Positions 52,801 through 59,426 of a DNA stretch of 64,000 nucleotides are shown here, piece by piece. The DNA is taken from positions 930,001-994,000 of the forward strand of contig NZ_CP071796.1 in assembly GCF_017498525.1 (NCBI RefSeq), in the 5' to 3' direction. Source of the DNA: Ottowia testudinis. Lineage in GTDB: Bacteria; Pseudomonadota; Gammaproteobacteria; Burkholderiales; Burkholderiaceae_C. The notes below the pieces were generated by a model. The model made no database searches. It saw only the letters and a list, made by a program, of their open reading frames with translations, and was not told the origin of the DNA. Position 1 is the stretch's first letter, and each line of letters opens with the position of its first letter. Made by a program: the position numbers and the translations under genes.

Positions 52801-53265
52801 GTGCCGCTGGCCCAGGTGGAAAGTGCAGCGGGCGCACCTGGCACGCCGGCGCCGATCGCGGTGGCTCCGCAGTCCGATATTCCGCTGGTGCTGGTGGTGG
52901 ACGATTCCATCACCGTGCGCCGTGTCACGCAGCGATTGCTGCAGCGCGAGGGCTACCGCGTCGCGCTGGCGGCCGATGGCCTCCAAGGCCTCGAGCGCCT
53001 GCAGGGCGAGCGCCCGACGGTGGTGTTGTCAGACATCGAAATGCCGCGCATGGACGGTTTCGATTTCGTGCGCAACATTCGCGCCGACGAGCGGCTGCGC
53101 GATCTGCCGGTGATCATGATCACCTCGCGCATTGCAGAGAAGCACCGCGAGCATGCGCGCGAGCTGGGTGTCGATCATTACCTTGGCAAGCCCTACTCCG
53201 AGGAGGAACTGCTGGGTCTGATCAAGGACTACGCCCGGGCCAACGCCGCCGCCGGCGCGGTCTGA
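46816..53265 (+). CDS. pilL: Hybrid chemotaxis kinase PilL/ChpA
   Basis: This very large CheA-type histidine kinase of about 2149 residues has several Hpt domains, three with clear phosphorylation boxes: H752 in AFHTLKGSSRMVGL, H1174 in ARAHSLAGSSATVGF and H1391 in ALHTLKGSARLAG. Acidic, Pro-rich linkers separate them. The kinase core (about 1550-1850) has HLLRNCVVHGIE, EFRDDGGGL and GRGVGMDVV, then a CheW-like domain and a C-terminal receiver with D2073 in VLSDIEMPRMDG. The N-terminal 700 residues hold further Hpt-like helical modules without a clear box. It phosphorylates PilG/PilH and so controls twitching. Start is ATG 46816 or GTG 46804. Confidence 0.95.
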   Translation: MVTSHQAENRAQGAPAGGDLGPLAWVLDETRKSIEAATKSLKRFAHDAEAARGVDLASVDASQLRLARQQLHQVMGALDMVGQLVPAQMVRGMEGAVQQFVLHPDKCNEQAAQTLERAGFALIEYLESQLGDRPRSAMGLFPLFKQVQEMAGADRIHPADMWVYSWRWVDPATPAAAQPLGYTAEVRSRLDQRVLKIMKHGDINAASELSVISLGLAQGETARQPVIFWKLSAGFFEGLAKALVPMDVYAKRAASRILLQYTSLARGDQSVSERLAQDLLFFCARAQAKLGAAAPILGAVRKAWSLDRYSAAPYDVSTFGLYDPAVLAQARRRVEAVKENWSALAGGDMARTKACVDQFGLVAESLEKLHGSDQSLAKALNQVSQQTAQSGKPPTPELAMETATAVLFLEASFADFQPSDATFAARLQQLAERLNAVRAGASAPPLESWMEDLYRSVSDRQTLGTVVGELRATLGEAEQHLDQFFRNPADKNVLAPVPSLLGQMRGVLSVLGLDQAALAVGRMRDTVDELLVVDIDPEQVKAAGTFDKLGNSLGALGFQIDMLGYQPLLARKLFVYDAEAGELKHVTGRVGHDEHVAEPTTGFGDVIDLALDLEQESAAPRAALAVSLDDTQPPDTFPGQLDQIAATAALEDRPALAGAAHRAAEAARQHDEADLSGALKELHVVAGAPAVPPTPVPAPVSGVDDLSEDDDLLDIFLEEAREVVQTGGNALDGLAAAPADLEQQTTLRRAFHTLKGSSRMVGLTEFGEAAWSMEQLLNAWLAEQKPVTDDLRTLASEAMLGFGAWIEDIAARSDGGWSSAPFRASADALRLEGRRVVLRLERAAEVESHDVETVTVSVSDAAPEVKDPMGVGVDHPAVSDAQGESQPSAAFELPDLELSMPSAEVSAEVQATAPVLVDQPADMLTLDLADFAAAEALPIAEATELDAAELEAAFDLPSSASPIGDGQRAQASFSSHQPGPDSAAQAHDSAALVDLGLQAQPAPLAEPESPLLALELPELDFTAAPEAAPASPINAALTEQLLVATHDDAGEATVDSRGFELLAAGAVPEPPVVTERAEAVDDVLALDLNELDFATRQEPPTSGAPVEDIGTGLDAVLSDDDQYKQIGELRISAPLYNVYLNEADEWSRQLITELSEWALELDHPVPERAIARAHSLAGSSATVGFSALSDLARAIEHALERLHGQMRGTSDQARVLGDAAEDVRRLLHQFAAGMLKTPNPDVVAAVQALEPVELADGESEEAAVEVTQEPVQVPAFEAPLVVEQVAAVEQAPTPEQAPMPGQATPVAQHYEDAPRMQPPVAPTVTVTDLDIHASSALGDDIDVTDAVDPDLFPIFEEEAEELLPQLGTALRQWVAHPDDRGPRSQVLRALHTLKGSARLAGALRLGEMAHRTESAIETIGTENIGASDLEPLMDYLDELEAGFRRLQGVEPVAQEVPVTPPPPPRVLPVMPPPVAVALAPAAPVADVPAVQAVADAPRVQSVSPAGRGEVALPAALSLVSARASASQAVRVRSQLLDRLVTQAGEVVTSRARLESEIGQLRGSLNDLTGNLERLRLQLRDVELQAETQMQSRLALSKDAQQNFDPLEFDRFTRMQELTRIMAESVNDVATVQRSLQRAVEASEDDLAAQARQSRELQRDLLRTRMVEFEGISERLYRVVRQASKETGKQVRLDITGGSIEMDRGILDRMTPAFEHLLRNCVVHGIETQAVRAARSKDPAGLITIDVQQSGNDVSVEFRDDGGGLNLPRIRERALQQGLITPDQAVSDSDIANMVFASGFSTATEVTELAGRGVGMDVVRTEVQALGGRIETQTRDGLGASFRLVLPLTTAVTHVVMLRCGNLSVGVPSNLVEIVQRTPSKELEKAYEAGFYRFDDQVLPFFWSGALLQSSPRSTEPPARATPVVILRSAEQRVAIHVDEVLGNQEVVVKALGPQLSRLPGLVAITALASGAVALIYNPVALAAVYGDQARAMSVQVPLAQVESAAGAPGTPAPIAVAPQSDIPLVLVVDDSITVRRVTQRLLQREGYRVALAADGLQGLERLQGERPTVVLSDIEMPRMDGFDFVRNIRADERLRDLPVIMITSRIAEKHREHARELGVDHYLGKPYSEEELLGLIKDYARANAAAGAV

Positions 53266-53306
53266 ACGAGCGCTGTTGTCTGCCCATGGCCCGTTAAAAT
53301 CGGGCC

Positions 53307-53906
53307 ATGTCCGCCGACCGGTCGCCCATCAATCTGACAAATCACTTTCTCATCGCCATGCCCGGCATGGACGATGGAACATTCTCGCGCAGCGTGGTCT
53401 ATGTGTGCGAGCACAGCGATCGTGGTGCGCTGGGCCTCATCATCAACAAGCCAGGCAGCATCAACCTGGCCGATTTGTTCGAGCGCGTCGAGCTTCCGCT
53501 GCAGCGCTCCGACCTGGGGGTGCAGCCGGTGTTTCATGGCGGCCCTCTTCAGACCGAGCGCGGCTTTGTGCTGCACGAGCCGATCTTCGCCGAAGGCCTG
53601 TCGCCCGACCAATCCATCTATGCCTCGACCTTGGCCGTTCCTGGCGGGCTGGAGATGACCACGTCCAAGGACGTGCTGGAGGCCATGTCTTCCGGCGGCG
53701 GCCCGCGCCGGGTGCTCATCACGCTGGGTTATTCGTCTTGGGGCGAGGGGCAGCTGGAGGCCGAGCTTGCGGGCAACAGCTGGTTGACTGTGAACGCCGA
53801 TGCCGACGTCATATTCGACGCGCCGGTGGAGCAGCGCTACGACCGGGCGTTGCGCCTGCTGGGCCTGGAGGCGTGGATGTTGTCTTCCGACGTGGGGCAT
53901 GCGTGA
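53307..53906 (+). CDS. yqgE: YqgE/AlgH family protein (UPF0301)
   Basis: This 199-residue protein has the family signatures LTNHFLIAMPGMDDGTFSRS, VYVCEHSDRGALGLIINKP and FHGGPLQTERGFVLH. A dinucleotide-fold-like GYSSWGEGQLEAEL segment follows. The molecular role is unclear; family members are linked to regulation. It is followed by ruvX, a pairing conserved across proteobacteria, and starts 41 bp after pilL. Confidence 0.95.
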   Translation: MSADRSPINLTNHFLIAMPGMDDGTFSRSVVYVCEHSDRGALGLIINKPGSINLADLFERVELPLQRSDLGVQPVFHGGPLQTERGFVLHEPIFAEGLSPDQSIYASTLAVPGGLEMTTSKDVLEAMSSGGGPRRVLITLGYSSWGEGQLEAELAGNSWLTVNADADVIFDAPVEQRYDRALRLLGLEAWMLSSDVGHA

Positions 53907-53934
53907 AACGGCACCGTCGGCATCGAGTCCATTC

Positions 53935-54345
53935 ATGACCGAGCCGGGCGATATCACCGTCCGCGGGTCGACTTTCCTGGCATTTGACTTTGGCCTCAAG
54001 CGTACCGGTGTCGCGGTGGGCAACCGGCTTACCCGCACCGCCACGCCGCAGCGCACCATCCGAGCCGAGGGCGACGCGCGATGGCCGCCGGTGGCCGCGG
54101 TTATCGCGCAATGGCAGCCCGATGCACTGGTGGTGGGCGTGCCCTTTCACCCCGACGGCGCGGCGCACGACAACACGCGCCGCGCGCAGCGCTTCGCACG
54201 CCAGCTGCACGGCCGTTTCGGCTTGCCGGTGATCGAGATCGACGAACGTTACAGCACCACCGAGGCGCGTGCCGCCGGCGCGCGCGACGCCGATGCCGCG
54301 GCGGCCGCCATCATCCTGGAGCAATTTCTGAGGAGTCTTGCATGA
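53935..54345 (+). CDS. ruvX: Holliday junction resolvase-like RuvX (YqgF)
   Basis: This 136-residue RNase H-fold nuclease acts in 16S rRNA 5' processing and is also called a putative Holliday junction resolvase. It has LAFDFGLKRTGVAVGNRL with its first catalytic aspartate, ALVVGVPFHPDGAAHDNTRR and IEIDERYSTTEARAAG. ATG 53935 gives the normal length; an ATG at 53899 would overlap yqgE. Its stop overlaps the pyrR start (ATGA). Confidence 0.93.
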   Translation: MTEPGDITVRGSTFLAFDFGLKRTGVAVGNRLTRTATPQRTIRAEGDARWPPVAAVIAQWQPDALVVGVPFHPDGAAHDNTRRAQRFARQLHGRFGLPVIEIDERYSTTEARAAGARDADAAAAAIILEQFLRSLA

Positions 54346-54842
54346 GTTCATTGGCGCTGGACGCCGAGGCGCTGTATGGCGAATTGTTGCGCGGCGTGCC
54401 AGCGCTGCTCACGCCCACAACCCGATTGGTCGGCATCGTCTCGGGCGGTCAATGGCTGGCCGAGCGTTTTCACACCGATCTGCGACGAGACGGCGCCGCA
54501 GGCGCCATCTCGTCGGCCATGCACCGCGACGATTACGCCAAGCGCGGCCTGGCGATGGGTGGCCAGACCACGCTGCCTTTTGATATCGACGGCGCGGACA
54601 TCCTGCTGATCGACGATGTGCTTTATACCGGCCGTACCATCCGCGCCGTGGTCAACGAATTGTTCGACTACGGCCGTCCGGCGCGTGTGCGCCTGGCGGT
54701 GCTGGTGGACCGTGGCGGACGCCAGCTGCCGGTGGCGGCCGAGTTTGCCGCCGCGCGCGTGGTGCTGCCGGCCACGCAGTCGCTGCAGTTGGCGCGGGCC
54801 GAAGACGGTGCGTTCAGCTTTGAAGTGCAAACCAAGGGGTGA
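54342..54842 (+). CDS. pyrR: Pyrimidine operon regulator / uracil phosphoribosyltransferase PyrR
   Basis: This 166-residue phosphoribosyltransferase-fold protein has the PRPP loop ILLIDDVLYTGRTIRAVVNE and the PyrR-type LVDRGGRQLPVAAEFA segment. In Gram-positives PyrR attenuates pyr transcription; in betaproteobacteria it lies with pyrB, and regulation is less certain. It is coupled to ruvX by ATGA overlap and sits 3 bp before pyrB. Confidence 0.93.
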   Translation: MSSLALDAEALYGELLRGVPALLTPTTRLVGIVSGGQWLAERFHTDLRRDGAAGAISSAMHRDDYAKRGLAMGGQTTLPFDIDGADILLIDDVLYTGRTIRAVVNELFDYGRPARVRLAVLVDRGGRQLPVAAEFAAARVVLPATQSLQLARAEDGAFSFEVQTKG

Positions 54843-54845
54843 TCC

Positions 54846-55808
54846 GTGCTGGCCCGACACAACCCGCAACTGAATAAGCACGGTGAGCTGATCCACTTGC
54901 TGTCCACCGAGGGGCTCTCGCGTGACATGCTCACCCACATTCTCGACACCGCCGCGCAGTTCGTTGGCGTGAGCGAGCGCGAGGTCAAGAAGGTGCCGCT
55001 GCTGCGCGGCAAGAGCGTGTTCAACCTGTTCTTTGAAAACAGCACGCGTACCCGCACCACCTTCGACATCGCCGCCACGCGTCTGTCGGCCGATGTTTAC
55101 ACGCTCGACATCGCGCGCTCGTCCACCGCCAAGGGCGAATCGCTGCTCGACACCGTGGCCAACCTCAGCGCCATGGCGGCCGACATCTTTGTCGTGCGGC
55201 ACAGCAAAAGCGGCGCCCCTTACCTGCTGGCCCAGCACGTGGCGCCGCACGTGCATGTCATCAACGCCGGCGACGGGCGCCACGCGCACCCCACGCAAGG
55301 TCTGCTCGACATGTACACCATTCGTCACTACAAGAAGGATTTTTCCGGCTTGGTGGTGGCCATTGTTGGCGACGTGCTGCACTCGCGCGTGGCGCGCTCC
55401 GACATTCACGCCTTGACGACGCTCGGCGCAGCCGAGGTGCGCGTGGTCGGCCCGCGCACACTGGTGCCGGGTGACCTGGCGCCGATGGGCGTGCGCGTGT
55501 GCCATACGCTCGAGGAGGGCATCAAGGACGCGGACGTGGTGATCATGCTGCGCCTGCAGAACGAGCGCATGAGCGGCGCGCTGCTGCCTTCCAGCCAGGA
55601 GTTCTTCCAGAGCTTCGGCCTCACGTCCGAGCGCCTGCGCTGGGCCAAGCCCGACGCCATCGTGATGCACCCCGGCCCCATCAACCGCGGCGTCGAAATC
55701 GATTCGCAGGTGGTCGATGGCGCGCAGAGCGTGATCTTGCCGCAGGTCACGTTCGGCATCGCGGTGCGCATGGCCGTCATGAGCATCGTGGCGGGCAACG
55801 AGGCTTGA
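54846..55808 (+). CDS. pyrB: Aspartate carbamoyltransferase catalytic subunit
   Basis: This 320-residue enzyme forms carbamoyl aspartate, the committed step of pyrimidine synthesis. It has the carbamoyl-phosphate loop [20 protein letters not shown], the [12 protein letters not shown] block and [12 protein letters not shown] near the end. Start is GTG 54846. The next gene is a dihydroorotase-like protein without metal ligands, the arrangement seen where PyrB needs a PyrC' scaffold (as in Pseudomonas). Confidence 0.96.
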   Translation: MLARHNPQLNKHGELIHLLSTEGLSRDMLTHILDTAAQFVGVSEREVKKVPLLRGKSVFNLFFENSTRTRTTFDIAATRLSADVYTLDIARSSTAKGESLLDTVANLSAMAADIFVVRHSKSGAPYLLAQHVAPHVHVINAGDGRHAHPTQGLLDMYTIRHYKKDFSGLVVAIVGDVLHSRVARSDIHALTTLGAAEVRVVGPRTLVPGDLAPMGVRVCHTLEEGIKDADVVIMLRLQNERMSGALLPSSQEFFQSFGLTSERLRWAKPDAIVMHPGPINRGVEIDSQVVDGAQSVILPQVTFGIAVRMAVMSIVAGNEA

Positions 55809-55837
55809 GGCGCCGCCGTCAACAGCCATGAACAGCC

Positions 55838-55940
55838 GAACGCAAAGGGCGCAAAAAATACGCAAAGGACGCAAAAGTGAAACATGTATCGGGCTGTCCT
55901 TTTGCGACTTCTGTGCAACTTCTGCGGTCTTTGCGTTCAA
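55838..55940. repeat. GCAAAGG-type inverted repeat region
   Basis: GAACGCAAAGGGCGCAAAA and TACGCAAAGGACGCAAAAG are short direct copies. They face inverted copies CTTTTGCGAC and CTTTGCGTTC at the right side. It lies between pyrB and the pyrC' gene, next to a dispersed repeat copy. It may be a small non-autonomous element. Confidence 0.5.
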
Positions 55941-55944
55941 AGAA

Positions 55945-56008
55945 TGCTACTAAAAACAGAGCTGCTTGCGCTTGCTGAATAAGCGCTAGAGCCTGATTTG
56001 ATTCATAA
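55945..56008. repeat. Dispersed repeat copy 12
   Basis: ATGCTACTAAAAACAGAGCT, GCTTGCGCTTGCTGAATAAG and CGCTAGAGCCTGATTTGATT. A complete copy directly before the pyrC' start codon. Confidence 0.65.
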
Positions 56009-56011
56009 GCC

Positions 56012-57325
56012 ATGAAGATACTGATCCAGCACGGCCGCGTCATCGACCCCGCCAGCGGACGCGACGAAACCGCCGACGTCGCCATCGCCGCCGGCCGCGT
56101 GCTGGCCATTGGCAAGGCGCCGGCCGACTTCACGCCCAGCCGCACCATCGACGCTCGCGATTGTTGGGTGCTGCCCGGCCTGGTCGATCTGGCGGCGCGC
56201 CTGCGCGAGCCCGGCCACGAACATGCGCACATGCTGGAGAGCGAAATGGCCGCCGCGGTGGCTGGCGGCGTGACCAGCCTGGTTTGCCCGCCCGACACCG
56301 ATCCGGTGCTCGACGAACCCGGTCTGGTCGAGATGCTCAAGACGCGTGCCGAGCGCCTGCACCAGGCGCGCGTGCTGCCGCAAGGCGCCCTCACGCGCGG
56401 CTTGAAGGGCGAGGTGCTGACCGAGATGGGGCAGCTCACCGACGCCGGCTGCGTTGCCTTCGGCCAGGCCGACGCGCCCATTGTCAACACGCAGGTGTTG
56501 CAGCGCGCGCTGCAGTACGCCAGCACCTTTGGCTACGCCGTCTGGCTGCGGCCGCTTGATCCCTGGCTGGGCGGCGGCGTGGCCGCCAGCGGGCCGCTGG
56601 CGATGCGCATGGGCCTGTCTGGCGTGCCGGCGGCGGCCGAGACGATTGCGCTGCATACCTTGTTCGAGCTGCTGCGCGCCGCCGGTGGCGCGCGTGGCGG
56701 TGGTCCGCGCGTGCACCTGTGCCGCCTCTCCAGCGCCGCCGGTGTGGCGCTGGTGCGCGGCGCCAAGGCCGAGGGCTTGAACGTGACGGCCGACGTCAGC
56801 ATCAACAGCCTGCACCTGACCGATCTGGACATCGGTTATTTCGACGGCGCCGCGCGCGTCAACCCGCCGCTGCGCCAGGCGCGCGACCGCGAGGCGCTGG
56901 CGGCGGCACTGGCCGACGGCACCATCGACGCGCTGGTGTCCGATCACACTCCCGTCATCGCCGACGCCAAGCAGCTGCCGTTTGCCGAAGCCGAACCGGG
57001 GGCCAGCGGGCTCGAGTTGCTGCTGCCTCTGGCGCTGAAATGGGGCGAGTCCGCGGGCGGCCCCGGCATCGCCACCGCGCTGGCGCGCGTGACCAGCACA
57101 CCGGCCCAGGTGCTGGGCGCCGCCCTGGGCACGCTGCAGGCCAGCTGCGGCCAGCTGGTGGAAGGCGGCGTGGCCGACATCTGCGTGCTGGATCCCGAGG
57201 CCCATTGGGTCGTGGCGCCGCAGGCGTTGCGCAGCCAAGGAAAGCACACGCCGTTCGCGGGCCTTGAGCTCAAGGGCCAGGTGCGTTGCACGCTGGCGGC
57301 CGGCCACCTGGCCCACGGAGGCTGA
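56012..57325 (+). CDS. Dihydroorotase-like protein PyrC' (probably non-catalytic)
   Basis: This 437-residue amidohydrolase-fold protein aligns with type I dihydroorotases (DCWVLPGLVDLAARLREPG, DALVSDHTPV). The metal-binding DxHxHLREPG motif reads DLAARLREPG, so both zinc-ligand histidines are gone. Such pseudo-dihydroorotases lie next to pyrB in several proteobacteria and are needed to assemble aspartate carbamoyltransferase. A true pyrC should exist elsewhere in the genome. Databases would often label it plainly as dihydroorotase. Confidence 0.88.
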   Translation: MKILIQHGRVIDPASGRDETADVAIAAGRVLAIGKAPADFTPSRTIDARDCWVLPGLVDLAARLREPGHEHAHMLESEMAAAVAGGVTSLVCPPDTDPVLDEPGLVEMLKTRAERLHQARVLPQGALTRGLKGEVLTEMGQLTDAGCVAFGQADAPIVNTQVLQRALQYASTFGYAVWLRPLDPWLGGGVAASGPLAMRMGLSGVPAAAETIALHTLFELLRAAGGARGGGPRVHLCRLSSAAGVALVRGAKAEGLNVTADVSINSLHLTDLDIGYFDGAARVNPPLRQARDREALAAALADGTIDALVSDHTPVIADAKQLPFAEAEPGASGLELLLPLALKWGESAGGPGIATALARVTSTPAQVLGAALGTLQASCGQLVEGGVADICVLDPEAHWVVAPQALRSQGKHTPFAGLELKGQVRCTLAAGHLAHGG

Positions 57326-57413
57326 GGGTGCGCCGCGGATGGGCTGCGTTGCCTGCTGATGCCCGATTGAGCAACGCCTTGCCGCGTGCCGGCGCCGCGT
57401 GGTGGAGCGCGCC

Positions 57414-58157
57414 ATGAAAGCCTTCACCGCGATCTGGCTGCTGCTGCGCGGCGGCGCGCACCTGTTGGGCGGCTGGTGGATCATCCGCACCCAATTTCCC
57501 GCGCTGTCGCAGGCCGAGCGCGAAGCCGAGGTGCAGCGCTGGGCGCGCGATTTTCTGCGCGTCTGGCGCATCGACCTGCAGGTGCGCGGCATGCCGCCCG
57601 CCCAAGGGCCGCTGCTGCTGGTGGCCAACCATATCTCGTGGCTCGACATCCTGGTGCTGCACGCAGCCGGGTTCTGCCGTTTCGTGTCAAAGGCCGACGT
57701 CAAGCACTGGCCCGTCATCGGCATGATGGCCACCGCCGCAGGCACGCTGTACATCGCCCGCGATTCGCGGCGTGACGCGCTGCGCGTGGTGCACCACATG
57801 CGCGACGCGCTGGTGCGCGGCGAGGTGGTGGCTGTCTTCCCCGAAGGCACCACCAGCGACGGCCTGACGCTGCTGCCCTTTCACGCCAATCTGATCCAGG
57901 CGGCCATCTCGGCGCAAGCCCCGGTGCTGCCGGTGGCGCTGGAATTCATCGACAGCCGCAGCGGCCAGATGAGCACCGCGCCCATGTACATCGGTGAGCA
58001 GACGCTGCTCGAATCGGTGTGGCGCACCTTGACCACGCCGGGTCTGCGCGCGGTGGTGAGCTATGGCGAGGCGCAGCCGCCACAAGGGCGTGAGCGGCGC
58101 GAGTGGGCGGCCGGGTTGCGCGAGTCGGTGGCGGGGCTGCGATCGGCGCAGGCGTAG
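57414..58157 (+). CDS. 1-acyl-sn-glycerol-3-phosphate acyltransferase (PlsC family)
   Basis: This 247-residue membrane-associated acyltransferase has the catalytic box NHISWLDILVLHA (HX4D, here N-H-I-S-W-L-D), the SKADVKHWPVIG segment and the substrate motif VFPEGTTSDG. It transfers a fatty acyl chain to lysophosphatidate or a related lysolipid. ATG 57414 starts at the membrane helix MKAFTAIWLLLRGGAHLLGG; a GTG five codons upstream is possible. It follows the pyrC' gene at 88 bp and may be in the same operon. Confidence 0.9.
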   Translation: MKAFTAIWLLLRGGAHLLGGWWIIRTQFPALSQAEREAEVQRWARDFLRVWRIDLQVRGMPPAQGPLLLVANHISWLDILVLHAAGFCRFVSKADVKHWPVIGMMATAAGTLYIARDSRRDALRVVHHMRDALVRGEVVAVFPEGTTSDGLTLLPFHANLIQAAISAQAPVLPVALEFIDSRSGQMSTAPMYIGEQTLLESVWRTLTTPGLRAVVSYGEAQPPQGRERREWAAGLRESVAGLRSAQA

Positions 58158-58192
58158 GGCGGACATTCATGCCGCGCGGGTGCGGCCGCGCT

Positions 58193-58290
58193 TATCTTTT
58201 GATAGTGGCTTGCGCTTTATCCGCAAGCTTTGCAAGGGAATTTGACTTGAAACCCTTGCACAACGTGCGCAAGCAGCTATGAATTTTGAG
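58193..58290. repeat. Dispersed repeat copy 13 (double or extended copy)
   Basis: TTTTGATAGTGGCTTGCGCT, TTGCAAGGGAATTTGACTTG and GCGCAAGCAGCTATGAATTT. It looks like two half copies facing each other, between the acyltransferase and the ABC transporter gene ends. Confidence 0.55.
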
Positions 58291-58292
58291 GT

Positions 58293-59363
58293 TCAAGCCG
58301 CTTGCGGCGGAAACGTCACCACATGGTCCACCGCTGGGCGGATGCCGATGCGTTCGCCCACCTTGTGGTTGTGGTGGCTGGGCACGTAGGTCATGACGAT
58401 CTCGCCGCTGTCCAGCCGCAGGGTGTAGAGGAACTCGGAGCCGCGAAATGCCTTGCGCACGATCTGGGCCGTGACCGGGGACTCGTCGTCGTGCACGATG
58501 TCGTCGGCGCGCAGCAGCAGGTCGCAGTTGCCGTCGGGATAGGCGCTGGGCAGAGGGCAGTCGGTCAGATGGCGCAGCGTGCCCAGCGGCGTGTCCACCT
58601 TGGCGCCGCGCTCGGTTTCGACGATGCGCGCGGGCACGAACACGCCGTGGCCGATGAAGTCGGCCACGAAGCGCGTGGCCGGGCGGTGGTACAGGCTGTA
58701 CGCGTCGTCCCACTGGTGCAGGTGGCCGCCTTCCATCACGCCGATGTGGTCGCCGATGGCAAAGGCTTCCAGCTGATCGTGGGTGACGAACAGGGCGGTG
58801 GCGCCGGCGTTTTTCAGGATCGCGCGCAGCTCGTGCGCCAGGCGCTCGCGCAGGTCGACGTCGAGGTTGGAAAACGGCTCGTCCAGCAGCAGCAGGCGCG
58901 GCGCCGGCGCCATGGCACGGGCCAGCGCCACGCGCTGCTGCTGGCCGCCCGACAACTCATGCGGAAACCGCTGCTCGCTGCCGGCCAAGTCGACCAGCGC
59001 CAGTACTTCGGCCACGCGCGCGGTGCGGTCGGCGGCGCTCAGGTGCTTCAAGCCAAACCCGACGTTGCGCGCCACGTCCAAATGCGGGAACAGCGCGTAG
59101 TCCTGAAACACCATGCCGATGCGGCGCTGCTCGGGCGGCACGTCCACGCGCGCGCTGCTGACCAGCTCGCCCGCCAGGCGGATTTCGCCACTGCTCACAT
59201 GCTCCAGGCCGGCCACGGCGCGCAGCAGCGTGGTCTTGCCGCAGCCCGAGGGGCCGATCAGCACGCCGATGTCGCCAGCGTTCAGCGTGAGGGACGCGTC
59301 GTGCACGGCCGCGCGCGCCGCACCGGGGTATCGCACCTGCACCTGATCGATCTGCAGAAACAT
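58293..59363 (-). CDS. fbpC: Fe(III) ABC transporter ATP-binding protein
   Basis: This 356-residue ABC ATPase has Walker A LIGPSGCGKTTLLRAVAGLE, Q-loop VFQDYALFPHLDV, signature LSGGQQQRVALARAMAP and Walker B LLLLDEPFSNLD. The H-loop FVTHDQLEAFAI and a C-terminal TOBE regulatory domain follow. It powers the iron permease encoded divergently next to it. No periplasmic iron-binding protein (FbpA) is in the window. Spermidine- or sulfate-type substrate is possible, but the divergent FbpB-like permease favours iron. Confidence 0.88.
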   Translation of the reverse strand: MFLQIDQVQVRYPGAARAAVHDASLTLNAGDIGVLIGPSGCGKTTLLRAVAGLEHVSSGEIRLAGELVSSARVDVPPEQRRIGMVFQDYALFPHLDVARNVGFGLKHLSAADRTARVAEVLALVDLAGSEQRFPHELSGGQQQRVALARAMAPAPRLLLLDEPFSNLDVDLRERLAHELRAILKNAGATALFVTHDQLEAFAIGDHIGVMEGGHLHQWDDAYSLYHRPATRFVADFIGHGVFVPARIVETERGAKVDTPLGTLRHLTDCPLPSAYPDGNCDLLLRADDIVHDDESPVTAQIVRKAFRGSEFLYTLRLDSGEIVMTYVPSHHNHKVGERIGIRPAVDHVVTFPPQAA

Positions 59364-59371
59364 GGTGGCAG

Positions 59372-59398
59372 ATTGTAGATGCGTACAATTCTCATTTG
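59372..59398. promoter_or_regulatory. Fur-box-like sequence between fbpC and fbpB
   Basis: TGCGTACAATTCTCATTTGG (59380-59399) contains the AATTCTCATT core common to Fur sites. It lies in the very short space between the divergent iron-transport genes, where a Fur repressor would control both. The match is by eye only. Confidence 0.5.
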
Positions 59399-59426
59399 GG
59401 CGGCCGAGGTTGGGTGCCGCGGGCCG

